A DNA stretch of 33,972 nt from an uncultured Clostridium sp. (GTDB lineage: Bacteria; Bacillota; Clostridia; TANB77; CAG-508). The translations under genes and the position numbers were made by a program. The notes under the pieces were generated by a model. That model searched no databases. It was not told the DNA's origin and worked only from the letters and a program-made list of their open reading frames with translations. Of the stretch, positions 19,201 through 27,130 are shown one piece after another (position 1 is the stretch's first letter; each line of letters starts with the position of its first letter). The stretch spans positions 1-33,972 of the forward strand of contig CAMSWH010000013.1 in the NCBI GenBank assembly GCA_947064765.1. The letters are read 5' to 3'.

Positions 19201-19867
19201 AATAAGTTCTTCTTGCAAATTTTTAAGTAAAATCTCTCCCCATATGCTTTTTGAAAAATCTTTTATCTCTTCACTATTTTTAAAGCAGTCTACTTTATCA
19301 ATTAACCATTCACTTGGAAATGGCGCGCTTTGCATAAATCTATATATTTTTAAAATAATTTCTTTTAAGCTATCGTCTCCTCTATAACCTGTATATGTAT
19401 TTACTAATTTTGCAAATTGCTCATCCTCTTCTTCATATAAATTCTCAAAAACATCTTCCAAAACCTCTTGTTTTAAAAGTTCAATTTCTTCTTCTGTTCC
19501 AATTCTAAAATTGGCTGATAAATCTATTTCAAAAAAGTTGTTTTTGATTACATCTAAACAAAATGAGTGAATTGTGCATATACTTGATTTTCCTAAAAGA
19601 ACTACCTGTCTTTGTAAATTTTCATTTTCTGGTTCTTCATCAATTTTCTTATAAATTGCTTCTAATACTCTTTCTCTCATTTCTGATGCTGCAGCATTTG
19701 TAAAAGTAACTACCAAAAGTTTATCAATATCTATACCATCTTTTAAAATCTTTTCAATAATTCTTTCAACTAATACTGCTGTCTTTCCACTTCCGTGCTG
19801 CTGCTGCAACTAATATATTTGAACCTTTTTTATAAATTGCATCATTTTGTTCTTTAGTCCAATTCAT
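16237..19867 (-). CDS. addA: AddA helicase-nuclease subunit, frame interrupted by one extra base
   Basis: The ATP-dependent exonuclease/helicase subunit A of AddAB, for double-strand break repair. Translation starts at ATG 19867 (AAAAGGAG upstream) with MNWTKEQNDAIYKKGSNILV then four alanines; the expected next residues GSGKTAVLV are in the +1 frame. Dropping one base (minus-strand C at 19795) restores the Walker A motif and gives 1209 residues, normal for the family. Later motifs are intact: TFTNAAASEMRER (Ia), IHSFC, IDFNDIEHYA, DEYQDSNEVQ (II, near 397), VGDVKQSIYKFRQA (III), IHKSKGLEFPIVFL (V), LYVALTRAKEKL (VI), and a RecB-type nuclease domain with GTLMHLFMQ and the GIIDLYG...DYKTD catalytic core near 1154. 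The break lies at an in-frame CGG codon (see findings). The partner addB, usually adjacent, is not in the window. This may be a pseudogene, a sequence error or a translational frameshift. Confidence 0.92.
19793..19797 (-). other. addA: +1 frame break at an in-frame CGG in addA
   Basis: The minus strand reads GCA GCA GCA GCA CGG AAG in the starting frame. The conserved helicase sequence requires GCA GCA GCA GCA GGA AGT, so the C at 19795 is the surplus base. The frame upstream has the correct start, ribosome binding site and N-terminus; the frame downstream is intact to the normal stop. Confidence 0.88.
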
Positions 19868-19876
19868 ATTTTCTCC

Positions 19877-19915
19877 TTTTCCACATTAAACTTTTTTTGA
19901 AATTGTTTATCCACA
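19877..19915. promoter_or_regulatory. Two DnaA-box-like sites upstream of addA
   Basis: TTATCCACA at 19907-19915 matches the DnaA box consensus exactly, and TTTTCCACA at 19877-19885 differs at one base; both are on the plus strand and 30 bp apart. They lie between the addA start and its likely promoter. Two 9-mers are weak evidence for DnaA control. Confidence 0.35.
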
Positions 19916-19934
19916 TTTTTTTAACTAACTGTTT

Positions 19935-19966
19935 ATTATACTATCATATTAAATCGCTTTTTACAA
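19935..19966 (-). promoter_or_regulatory. Candidate addA promoter
   Basis: A consensus TATAAT (19935-19940, minus) lies in TGATAGTATAAT; the nearest -35-like TTGTAA (19961-19966) is 20 bp away, or 17 bp from the alternative -10 TAGTAT. Spacing is therefore ambiguous. The surrounding 335-bp divergent gap 19868-20202 has no supported ORF. Confidence 0.4.
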
Positions 19967-20086
19967 TTTGCAATATAAAATTCAGCTATATTTTTTATAT
20001 TTTCAATTTATAAAATATGTAATAAAAAATTATATATATTAAAATAAAGTGATGCACAAAATTTGGATTTAAAAAAAGTGATAAGC

Positions 20087-20115
20087 AAGAAAACATATAT
20101 ATAATTCGTTTTCTT
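20087..20115. other. Inverted repeat in the addA/20203 divergent region
   Basis: AAGAAAAC (20087-20094) and GTTTTCTT (20108-20115) pair over 8 bp with a 13-base loop, between the divergent start regions. It could be an operator or a weak hairpin; no known regulator site is recognised. Confidence 0.3.
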
Positions 20116-20143
20116 ACTCAATTATATCTTTATAAAAATATAG

Positions 20144-20149
20144 TATAAT
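20144..20149 (+). promoter_or_regulatory. -10 element for the 141-residue protein
   Basis: A consensus TATAAT on the plus strand 54 bp before the start. No good -35 hexamer is visible 16-18 bp upstream, so the promoter may depend on an activator or another sigma factor. Confidence 0.35.
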
Positions 20150-20202
20150 TAGCTTCTTTTTTTCAAATACTATTTATATATTATTGAAAAAGGAGATTTT
20201 TT

Positions 20203-20628
20203 ATGGATGATTTAACAATATTAAATGAAGTTCACAAAGGTGTTACTATGGGTATGTCTTCTCTAGAACATATTTCTAAAAAATGTTCTGATACTGAATT
20301 CAAAGACGATTTAAGTTATCAATACAATACTTATTTAACAACTCTTGATAAAGTTAATAATGAATTTGAAAAAATTGGAGAAATTCCTGATGATACACCT
20401 TTAAATCAAAAAGTAATGGGTTGGACTGGAATAGAATTCAACACTATTAAAGATACTAGCAATACAAATTTATCTGAAATTTTAATACAAGGATATGATA
20501 TGGGAGTTATAAAAGGCGTTAAATTATTAAATCAAAGTCCTGAAGCTTCTCAAAATGTGAAAGATATTTTGAATGGGTTTATTAGACTTCAAGAAAATAA
20601 TATAAATAGATTAAAAAAATTTTTATAA
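20203..20628 (+). CDS. Small all-helical protein, ferritin-like/DUF2383-type bundle
   Basis: 141 residues, predicted all alpha-helical with no signal or membrane segment. Helices fall at about 4-27, 30-58, 68-80, 87-112 and 115-141. The start LTILNEVHKGVTMGMSSLEHIS and the pattern of paired amphipathic helices recall the DUF2383/PA2169 group of ferritin-like four-helix bundles seen in spore formers, but the iron-binding Glu/His set is not clear, so the call is tentative. AAAGGAG stands eight bases before the ATG. The gene is alone on the plus strand, divergent from addA and convergent with pheT. Confidence 0.75.
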   Translation: MDDLTILNEVHKGVTMGMSSLEHISKKCSDTEFKDDLSYQYNTYLTTLDKVNNEFEKIGEIPDDTPLNQKVMGWTGIEFNTIKDTSNTNLSEILIQGYDMGVIKGVKLLNQSPEASQNVKDILNGFIRLQENNINRLKKFL

Positions 20629-20652
20629 GAATAAAATAGTCAATTATGAATT

Positions 20653-20695
20653 ATTTATATTATAGGATTACAAAGCAATTTCTTATAATATAAAT
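20653..20695. other. AT-only inverted repeat after the 141-residue gene
   Basis: ATTTATATTATA (20653-20664) and TATAATATAAAT (20684-20695) pair perfectly over 12 bp with a 19-base loop. No T run follows on the plus strand, so it is a poor terminator by itself. Confidence 0.35.
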
Positions 20696-20706
20696 TTAAA
20701 TATAAA

Positions 20707-20740
20707 AATATGCTAAGTTTATTTCAAAACTCAGCATATT
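20707..20740 (-). terminator. Rho-independent terminator of the pheST operon
   Basis: Fourteen-base arms (20707-20720, 20727-20740) pair with one exception, which is G-U in minus-strand RNA and A-C in plus-strand RNA. T runs flank both sides. It lies 40 bp past the pheT stop and can also stop transcription from the convergent plus-strand gene. Confidence 0.8.
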
Positions 20741-20779
20741 TTTATTTATTTTAATTACTTTTTAACAATATTAATTTAA

Positions 20780-23146
20780 TTATTTTCTTAACTCTGCCTT
20801 TAATGTTTTTTCTAAAGCTTCTATAATCTTTTCTACAACTGGATTTACTTCTTCATCAGTTAATGTTTTTGAGCTAGATCCAAATGTTAATGAATACGCA
20901 ACACTCTTTTTATCTCCTAAAATAGCATTTGTATATACATCAAACATTTCTTGATTTATAAGTAAATTTCCACCTGCTTTTTTGATTACTTTTGAAATTT
21001 CATCTGCTGTTATATCTTTATCTAATATAATTGCAATATCTTTTTTTACACTTGGATACATTGAAATTTCTTTAAATTTCATTTTGCTTACTCTTTTAGC
21101 TAGCAATTTTTCTAAATTGATTTCAAATACATATACAGATTCTTTTGAAATCTCTGGATGTATTCTTCCAATTACTCCTACTACTTCACCATTAACATTA
21201 ATTTCTGCTACTTGACCTGGATGGAATTCCTTAATTTCTTGTTTTGGCATTACAAAACTGTATCTATTTCCATATCCTAAATAATCTAATATTTCTTCTG
21301 CTACACCTTTTATAATATAAAAATCAACTTGTTTTTTATTATTTATTCCTAAATAAAATTCACCTGTCATTAAACTACATAATTTTAAATCTTCTCCATA
21401 TTCATTTTCCTTTTTCCAGAAACCTTTTCCTACTTCAAATATAGATACATCTTTTGTATAATGTGCTTTATTATATTCATAAATTTTATATAGAGAAGGT
21501 ATTAAACTATATCTTAATGTATTTCTTTCTTCTGTCATAGGATCTAATAAACGTAATTCTTCAAATTCATCTGAAATATATTTATGAACATCTTTATCAT
21601 TTATTAATATATATGATAACGTTTCATTTAATCCTAAAGAAATCATTTTATCTCTGATTCCTCTTTCAGTTTTATCTACACTACCTATTTTCATAGGAAC
21701 AACTGGTAATTTACCAACAATATTATCTACTCCATAAATTCTTCCCACTTCTTCTATTAAATCTTCTTTTATAGAAATATCTAATCTTCTTGTTGGAATG
21801 GTAACTGTTATTATTTCTCCAGATACTTTGTATTCAAATCCTAATCTTGTAAATACATCTAAAACATCCTCTTTTGATATATTTGTTCCTAATAATATAT
21901 TAATATCATCTATAGTAATATTAATTTTTTTCTCTGTTTTTTCTGTTTTATCATATACTACTGTTCCTGTTTGAATAGTAGCACTAGCATATTCCTCTAA
22001 TAATTTTACTGCTCTTTCCATTGCCATATAAGTTCTGTTTGGATCTAATCCTTTTTCAAAACGATTACTTGCTTCACTTCTTACAATTTTTTTAGAAGTT
22101 TTCCTTACCTTTACTGAATCAAATATAGCTGCTTCTATTAATACATTTTTTGTATCTTCTTCTATTTCTGTATCTAATCCACCCATAACACCAGCTAATC
22201 CTATAGCTCTTTTTCCGTCAGAGATTACAATATCTGTATCTTTTAAATCTCTTTCTATTTCATCTAATGTTGTTAGTTTCTCTGATGCTTTAGCCATTCT
22301 TACTTCAATACAATTTCCTAATCTATCTGCATCATAAAAATGTAGTGGTTGACCACATTCAAGCATTACATAGTTACTTATATCTACAACATTATTAATT
22401 GGTCTTATTCCAGATGCTATTAATCTATTTTTTATAAAATCTGGACTTTCTTTTATTTCTACATTTAATGCTTTTCTGGCTAAGAAAAGACTACAGTTTT
22501 CTGTATTTACTTTTACAATAAATGATTTATTCAAATCTTCCCCTGATTCTTTATGTGATAAATCAATAGGTTTAACTTTTTTATTATAAATTGCACCTAC
22601 TTCATAAGCCATTCCTAAGATACTTAATAAATCTCCTCTATTTGCTGTAAGCTCAAAATCTATTACATCATCATTTAATTTCATATATTCTATTGGATCT
22701 TTTCCAACTGGACTATCATCAGGCAAGATATGAATACCATTTTTATCTTCTTCTGACAAGAATTTTTTATCTATTCCTATTTCATATAAAGCACAAATCA
22801 TACCATTTGATTCTTGACCTCTTATCATACCTTTTTTTATTTTAAAATCATCTGGAAGTTCAGCTCCTACCAATGCAACAATTACTTTAATTCCTGCTCT
22901 TACATTTGGAGCACCACAAACTATATTTAAAACTTCTGTACCAACATCAACCCTGCAAACATGTAAATGATCTGAATCAGGATGATTTTCGCATTCTAAA
23001 ACTTTACCAATTACTAATTTAGTTGATGGAACCAATTTTGTAGCACTATCATATTCATTACCCACTCTAGTCATATCTTCTGCTAATGTTACACTATCCG
23101 CTTCAACATCAACATAATCTTTTAAAAAATTTATACTTAATTTCAT
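20780..23146 (-). CDS. pheT: Phenylalanyl-tRNA synthetase beta subunit
   Basis: 788 residues, standard length for bacterial PheT. It forms a heterotetramer with PheS and charges tRNA-Phe. The N-terminus MKLSINFLKDYVD is family-typical, with AAGGAG upstream; a longer in-frame start at 23191 would add 15 residues and lies in the palindromic element, so it is rejected. Domains: EMAP/OB-fold tRNA-binding domain (about 38-150, VIGKVLECENHPDSDHLHVC), B3/B4 editing domain (about 210-380, with RPINNVVDISNYVMLECGQP), B5 domain (about 400-475), catalytic-like core (480-680), and C-terminal anticodon-binding FDX-ACB domain (about 697-787, MYPSVKKDIAIILD). It lies 146 bp downstream of pheS, an unusual gap filled by a nested inverted repeat. 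Confidence 0.96.
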   Translation of the reverse strand: MKLSINFLKDYVDVEADSVTLAEDMTRVGNEYDSATKLVPSTKLVIGKVLECENHPDSDHLHVCRVDVGTEVLNIVCGAPNVRAGIKVIVALVGAELPDDFKIKKGMIRGQESNGMICALYEIGIDKKFLSEEDKNGIHILPDDSPVGKDPIEYMKLNDDVIDFELTANRGDLLSILGMAYEVGAIYNKKVKPIDLSHKESGEDLNKSFIVKVNTENCSLFLARKALNVEIKESPDFIKNRLIASGIRPINNVVDISNYVMLECGQPLHFYDADRLGNCIEVRMAKASEKLTTLDEIERDLKDTDIVISDGKRAIGLAGVMGGLDTEIEEDTKNVLIEAAIFDSVKVRKTSKKIVRSEASNRFEKGLDPNRTYMAMERAVKLLEEYASATIQTGTVVYDKTEKTEKKINITIDDINILLGTNISKEDVLDVFTRLGFEYKVSGEIITVTIPTRRLDISIKEDLIEEVGRIYGVDNIVGKLPVVPMKIGSVDKTERGIRDKMISLGLNETLSYILINDKDVHKYISDEFEELRLLDPMTEERNTLRYSLIPSLYKIYEYNKAHYTKDVSIFEVGKGFWKKENEYGEDLKLCSLMTGEFYLGINNKKQVDFYIIKGVAEEILDYLGYGNRYSFVMPKQEIKEFHPGQVAEINVNGEVVGVIGRIHPEISKESVYVFEINLEKLLAKRVSKMKFKEISMYPSVKKDIAIILDKDITADEISKVIKKAGGNLLINQEMFDVYTNAILGDKKSVAYSLTFGSSSKTLTDEEVNPVVEKIIEALEKTLKAELRK

Positions 23147-23176
23147 AATATACTCCTTATCATTAATATTTTTAAC

Positions 23177-23291
23177 TTTATAAATAAACAAGTATTACTA
23201 CGCAAAATTTAATAAAAAAACAAAATTGTACTTTGAGTACTATGAGAATTTTATTAAATTTTAACGACGTAAGACGAAGTTTATTTATAAA
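23177..23291. repeat. 115-bp nested palindromic element between pheS and pheT
   Basis: Three nested inverted repeats share one centre. The outer 13-bp arms are TTTATAAATAAAC (23177-23189) and its complement (23279-23291). Middle 14-bp arms are AAAATTTAATAAAA (23204-23217) and its complement (23249-23262). The inner arms GTAC (23228-23231, 23237-23240) flank a 5-base loop. The element starts one base after the pheS stop and occupies most of the pheS-pheT gap. It has the shape of a miniature inverted-repeat element or an RNA-processing hairpin. Confidence 0.7.
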
Positions 23292-23292
23292 A

Positions 23293-24342
23293 TTATTCTT
23301 CATCTTTTCTATCAAATTGAGAAAGAAATCTTACATCATTCGTATATAAATATCTCATATCAGTAATTCCATATTTAAACATTGCTAATCTATCAATTCC
23401 TGTACCGAAAGCAAATCCTGAATATTTATCTGGATCATATCCATTCATTTTTAAAACATTTGGATGAACCATACCTGCACCAAGAACTTCTATCCATCCT
23501 GTTTTCTTACAAAGTGGACATCCTTTTCCACCACATTTAAAACATGTAACATCAACTTCATATGATGGCTCTGTAAATGGAAAATAACTTGGTCTAAATC
23601 TTAACTCACTATTTTCTCCAATCATCTTTTTAACAAAAACTTCTAAAGTTCCTTTTAAATCAGCAAGTGAAACATTTAACTCTTTTTTATCTATAACTAA
23701 ACCTTCAACTTGATTAAATTGATGTGAATGTGTTGCGTCATCTTCTCTTCTATAAGTTTTTCCTGTACATATCATTCTAATTGGCAATTTTTCTTCATTT
23801 GCAAGCATTGCTCTTGCTTGAACAGCTGATGTTTGTGTTCTTAATAAATACTCATTTGTTATATAAAAGCTATCTTGCATATCTCTTGCTGGATGTCCTT
23901 GTGGAAGATTTAATCTTTCAAAACAAAATTCATCAGTTTCAAGTTCTGGTCCTGATATAACATCATATCCCATTGAAAAAAATAAATCTTGTATTTCTTC
24001 AATCACTCTATTTATTGGATGTTTACTTCCTCTTTTTATTTTTACACTTGGAGCAGTTATATCAATTTTTTCTTTTTCTAATTTTTGTGCCAATGCTTTT
24101 TCTTTTAAACTCTTTTCTGCTTCATTTAATTTTTGTTCAATTTCATTTCTAACTTCATTTACTAAACTACCTACTTTTGGTCTTTCTTCTGCAGTTAAAC
24201 TTCCCAAGCCTTTTAAAAGATTAGATAATTCACTTTTCTTACCAAGTAATTTTACTTTTAAATCTTGTAATTCTTGTAAGTTTTGAATTTCTGAAATCTT
24301 TTCTTTTGCCATTTTTTGAATTTCGTCAATTTTCTCTTTCAT
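23293..24342 (-). CDS. pheS: Phenylalanyl-tRNA synthetase alpha subunit
   Basis: 349 residues, the catalytic subunit of PheST, a class II synthetase. The N-terminal coiled coil (1-90) contacts tRNA. The core has motif 1 ([19 protein letters not shown], 108-126), motif 2 ([12 protein letters not shown], 249-260) and motif 3 ([13 protein letters not shown], 309-321). A four-cysteine insertion, Cys267, Cys270, Cys275, Cys278 ([12 protein letters not shown]), between motifs 2 and 3 is likely a zinc knuckle, common in clostridial PheS. The start has AGGAGG five to six bases before the ATG. Expression is controlled by a T-box leader about 130 bp upstream. Confidence 0.96.
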   Translation of the reverse strand: MKEKIDEIQKMAKEKISEIQNLQELQDLKVKLLGKKSELSNLLKGLGSLTAEERPKVGSLVNEVRNEIEQKLNEAEKSLKEKALAQKLEKEKIDITAPSVKIKRGSKHPINRVIEEIQDLFFSMGYDVISGPELETDEFCFERLNLPQGHPARDMQDSFYITNEYLLRTQTSAVQARAMLANEEKLPIRMICTGKTYRREDDATHSHQFNQVEGLVIDKKELNVSLADLKGTLEVFVKKMIGENSELRFRPSYFPFTEPSYEVDVTCFKCGGKGCPLCKKTGWIEVLGAGMVHPNVLKMNGYDPDKYSGFAFGTGIDRLAMFKYGITDMRYLYTNDVRFLSQFDRKDEE

Positions 24343-24365
24343 TTTTATCCTCCTAATATAAAGTC

Positions 24366-24414
24366 GAACCTGAAATTTTCTATCAAATGCAAATTTTAAG
24401 AAAATCTAGGGTTC
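24366..24414 (-). other. Hairpin between the T-box terminator and pheS
   Basis: In minus-strand RNA, GAACC and TTTTCT pair with AGAAAA and GGTTC around a central loop, with a five-base internal loop on each side. It follows the T-box terminator and ends about 24 bp before the pheS start. Function unknown; it may affect message stability or initiation. Confidence 0.35.
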
Positions 24415-24469
24415 AACATAATTATCTTCTACGAAAAATTATCATACTATAATAATTTTCCTAGAATAT

Positions 24470-24742
24470 AAAAAAAATCGCCCTATTTACATAGGACGAA
24501 TATAACTCGTGTTACCACCTAATTTCATTAATTTAAAGTATTCTTAAAATTAACCTCATTAATTGTTATAACGTAACAAACGCTTATAACTACTAAACTT
24601 CATTATAAGAACCTCAAAAGTGAAATTTCAATAAATACTGCTTAAACAAACTCTCAGCGTTACATTTGTTTTCTCTTTAAAGCATTTACTATTTATTTAC
24701 TTTGCTTTTTCAAACGGTTTTAAATATGTTTTAAATATTATG
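24470..24742 (-). promoter_or_regulatory. T-box riboswitch controlling pheST (Phe specifier UUC)
   Basis: The minus strand carries the T-box core AGGTGGTAACACG (about 24509-24521), which pairs with the free tRNA acceptor end. It is followed by a terminator stem CGTCCTAT/ATAGGGCG (24479-24498) and eight T. Upstream is a stem I-type region (about 24580-24720) with the AGAGAA and GAGAG elements. A TTC codon at 24622-24624, followed by further structured sequence, is the likely specifier for tRNA-Phe. Uncharged tRNA-Phe should favour the antiterminator and expression of pheS-pheT. Confidence 0.88.
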
Positions 24743-24747
24743 TTAAT

Positions 24748-24776
24748 AATATAACACACATTTTATTAAATTGCAA
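24748..24776 (-). promoter_or_regulatory. Sigma-A promoter of the T-box-pheST operon
   Basis: Minus strand TTGCAA (24771-24776), 17-bp spacer, TATATT (24748-24753), with TG repeats before the -10. Transcription would begin at about 24741 and give a leader of about 400 nt. Confidence 0.6.
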
Positions 24777-24784
24777 GAGCTAAT

Positions 24785-24955
24785 TTATAATAATAACTCT
24801 TCTGCTTCTCTTGATTCTTTTCCTTTGCTAAGTTCTTTTTCATTTTTTCCCTTAGCCATAACATTTATGTAATTCTTAGCTTTTTCAAAACTTGGATTTT
24901 GATTCCAACCTTTGTTCCAATGTGACTTAACTTTACCTAAAAAACTTGTATCCAT
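24785..24955 (-). CDS. 56-residue basic/charged small protein
   Basis: Starts MDTSFLGKVKSHWNKGWNQ and ends with three leucines before TAA. It is Lys/Asn/Glu-rich, soluble, and contains two short predicted helices. No family recognised. Its start is seven bases after the stop of the preceding coiled-coil gene, whose last codons contain an AAGGGA site, so it is almost certainly translated as the third gene of that operon. No terminator is visible before the pheST promoter 8 bp downstream. Confidence 0.75.
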   Translation of the reverse strand: MDTSFLGKVKSHWNKGWNQNPSFEKAKNYINVMAKGKNEKELSKGKESREAEELLL

Positions 24956-24961
24956 CTTCTT

Positions 24962-25849
24962 TTATCCCTTCATGTTTACTAACTCATTATTTCTAAATCC
25001 TTCGATTCTTAAATTTAATGGTTCAATTATACTTGACTCAACTATTTTTGCTGTATTAAATCTACTAACAAAAAATCTTGTAATTTTTTTGAACATTCTA
25101 GGTTTACGAATAGTTGTTGCTATAGCTTTGTCTCCTACTTCCATTGCATCATAAATAGATTGTTTTTTTCTTTCATTTATTTTATCTATTTCATCATCAA
25201 TTAATGCTATTTCTTTTTCAACTTTACTTAAAAATTCTTTATTAGCTTTTTTATCTTCAACTGTTTTTTCAATTCTTTTATTTAACTTGTTATCAATTTC
25301 TTCTGCTACATCTCTGCCATCCATCAATTTTGAAATATCATTAAAATCAATTTCATTTTTATCTTTTTTTCTATTTGTAATCTTCTCTATTGCTGATTTT
25401 ATATTTTCTGTAACTGATTTTTTTACTTTATCATTATCTTTTTGTTCATTCTTTCTAATGACTTTCTCACTTAAATATTCTTCATTTAAAATTGACCCAA
25501 CTAAACTTGCTTCTAACTCTACTTTTCGTAGTATTAATTGCTCAATTTTTCCATCATAAAATTCGCTAAGCTCAATTAAAGTTTTTTCATAATTTGCTAA
25601 AGTTTCAGAAACTAATTTTTTTGTTGTATCATAATTTTTTGATCCCTCTTTAAATTTAGGATTAATTTCATAAATTCCAGTTTTTATAGCATTCATTTGA
25701 GCTACTACTTTTTCGTTTATTGTATCTGACGATATTCTATCAGTATATGCTCTCCTAACCATAGCATCAGTTTCTACTCTACTTTGAGATTCATCATATA
25801 ACTTTTTTAAGTTTGAACAAATTTGCTTTTTTGTTAATTCCTCTTCCAA
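24962..25849 (-). CDS. Coiled-coil protein of unknown function
   Basis: 295 residues, strongly charged (Lys/Glu) and helical throughout, with no signal peptide or membrane segment. The N-terminus has a short helical pair (1-60), the centre (85-240) is long amphipathic helices typical of coiled coil, and the C-terminus (245-295) is basic with TIRKPRMFKKITRFFVSRFN, which could bind membrane surface or nucleic acid. The start codon is TTG at 25849, chosen because AGGAGG lies eight bases upstream and no ATG is in reach. It is the middle gene of an operon with a 47-residue and a 56-residue protein. Function is not recognised. Confidence 0.8.
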   Translation of the reverse strand: MEEELTKKQICSNLKKLYDESQSRVETDAMVRRAYTDRISSDTINEKVVAQMNAIKTGIYEINPKFKEGSKNYDTTKKLVSETLANYEKTLIELSEFYDGKIEQLILRKVELEASLVGSILNEEYLSEKVIRKNEQKDNDKVKKSVTENIKSAIEKITNRKKDKNEIDFNDISKLMDGRDVAEEIDNKLNKRIEKTVEDKKANKEFLSKVEKEIALIDDEIDKINERKKQSIYDAMEVGDKAIATTIRKPRMFKKITRFFVSRFNTAKIVESSIIEPLNLRIEGFRNNELVNMKG

Positions 25850-25869
25850 AAAAACTTCCTCCTAAACTA

Positions 25870-26013
25870 CTATTTTTTTAACATCTTTTTAGCTTCACTT
25901 AAGGTTTCTTTTTTAGTATTTTCAATCGTTTTTAGAAGCTCTTTCATTTCCTCTGCTGTCATATAGTCTAAGTTATATATTTTATTATCATATACAACAG
26001 TTCCTAATTTCAT
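25870..26013 (-). CDS. 47-residue small protein, first gene of a three-gene operon
   Basis: Starts MKLGTVVYDNKIYNLDYMTA and continues as one Lys/Glu-rich helix to the TAG stop. The first 15 residues look like a small beta hairpin (TVVYDNKIYNLDYM). AGGAGG is seven bases before the ATG, and a strong promoter lies just upstream, so it is very likely expressed. It ends 20 bp before the TTG start of the coiled-coil gene. No family recognised. Confidence 0.75.
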   Translation of the reverse strand: MKLGTVVYDNKIYNLDYMTAEEMKELLKTIENTKKETLSEAKKMLKK

Positions 26014-26039
26014 AGAACCCTCCTAAAGTTTATATTATA

Positions 26040-26068
26040 TTTATATATTGAGCTACACAAATTGTCAA
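26040..26068 (-). promoter_or_regulatory. Strong sigma-A promoter of the small-protein operon
   Basis: Minus strand consensus TTGACA (26063-26068), 17-bp spacer, TATAAA (26040-26045), about 26 bp before the ATG at 26013. This is the best -35 hexamer in the window. Confidence 0.8.
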
Positions 26069-26078
26069 TATGTTTTTA

Positions 26079-26102
26079 ATATAATATGAAATCATATTAT
26101 AT
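26079..26102. promoter_or_regulatory. 24-bp near-perfect palindrome upstream of the strong promoter
   Basis: ATATAATATGA (26079-26089) and TCATATTATAT (26092-26102) form 11-bp arms with a 2-base centre, 10 bp upstream of the -35 and 17 bp after the stop of the upstream gene. It lacks a T run in either direction, so an operator is as likely as a terminator. Confidence 0.45.
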
Positions 26103-26119
26103 ATTACTACTAAAACTTT

Positions 26120-27106
26120 TTAATAATCTATAGAATTTACTTGACCACCATTTGTTTTTACTCTATACATTTGATATATTTGTGAGTCATCTTTACTATT
26201 ATCTAAATAATATATAACATTATTTACTACATTTATTTTTGTTCTAGTTGCTTCTAATGTTACTATTGCTTTTGATTTTTTTCCTTTTAAATCTGAGCTA
26301 CATATTTGTTTATTTATTTCATCAAAATAATATATTTTTTTACTTGTTACATTATACATTTCATTATTAACAAATGTTGCAACTATTTTTTTAGATGAAC
26401 CATCTTTTTTCATTTTGCATAATGCATTTTCTTTTTCATCATAAAAATATATCCATTTTTTTAATATTTGAATATTTGAAATATTGTATTCTGATGATAT
26501 TTCTTTTTTATCTGTTCCATTTGTTTTTACTGAATGCAAATATCCTACATTATCAGTAAAATAAACTATATCATCATCTAAAACAAAATCTTTAACATTA
26601 GCTGCTGTTATTATCGTTTCTTCTCCTGTTTCAAGAGAATATTTTGCTATACCTGGTGTATCTTTATCATTTGCATAATATAAAAAGTTATCTTCTATAT
26701 AAAATTTGCTAATTGATGTAGATATCGTTTTTACTAAAGAAAGTCCATCACCATTTGTTTGTACTTTTTTTAAATCTATAGTATTTGTACTTGATACTGT
26801 AATATAATAAATTGTATCATCAATAAGAGTCATTGAATATGCTGTTTCGTCAGTTATTTGAAATTCCTCTTTACCTTTTACTTTAACAATTCCTTTTTCA
26901 TATTTATTATAATAAACTGCATCTTTTCCTTTTACGGCTAATCCCATGTTTACTTTTGAATTATTGCCAACTATCTTTTCTTCTGCCAAAATACTTGAGA
27001 ATAATTTACTAATTCCACAAATAGCCAATAAAATTAATATTAGTAAAACTATTAAAACTATTACACGTCTTAAATTTAATTTTATTTTTCCTTTTTTACT
27101 TCCCAT
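26120..27106 (-). CDS. Membrane-anchored DUF5050-like beta-propeller protein
   Basis: 328 residues. A basic N-terminus (MGSKKGKIKLNLRRV) and one membrane segment (about 14-38) place the rest outside the cell. From about 55 the sequence is a run of 40-45-residue units, each with a paired-aromatic strand (DAVYYN, DTIYYITV, NFLYYAND, DIVYFTDN, KWIYFYDE, KKIYYFDE, NVIYYLDN) and a turn such as VKTNG or MKKDG. This is the pattern of the DUF5050 propeller group of clostridial surface proteins. No catalytic residues are evident, so ligand binding or scaffolding is likely. TAGGAG precedes the ATG, which lies 24 bp after the 623-residue gene; the two form an operon. Confidence 0.85.
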   Translation of the reverse strand: MGSKKGKIKLNLRRVIVLIVLLILILLAICGISKLFSSILAEEKIVGNNSKVNMGLAVKGKDAVYYNKYEKGIVKVKGKEEFQITDETAYSMTLIDDTIYYITVSSTNTIDLKKVQTNGDGLSLVKTISTSISKFYIEDNFLYYANDKDTPGIAKYSLETGEETIITAANVKDFVLDDDIVYFTDNVGYLHSVKTNGTDKKEISSEYNISNIQILKKWIYFYDEKENALCKMKKDGSSKKIVATFVNNEMYNVTSKKIYYFDEINKQICSSDLKGKKSKAIVTLEATRTKINVVNNVIYYLDNSKDDSQIYQMYRVKTNGGQVNSIDY

Positions 27107-27130
27107 ATTACTTCTCCTACTTTAGATTTT

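Noticed and set aside
19793..19809. Internal TTG start for addA giving a protein beginning MQQQHGSGK
   Set aside because: It has no ribosome binding site and would lose the conserved N-terminus encoded just upstream in the other frame with a good AAAAGGAG.
23147..23191. An upstream start for pheT adding 15 residues
   Set aside because: It starts in the palindromic element, has no ribosome binding site, and the family start MKLSINFLKDYVD is at 23146 with AAGGAG.
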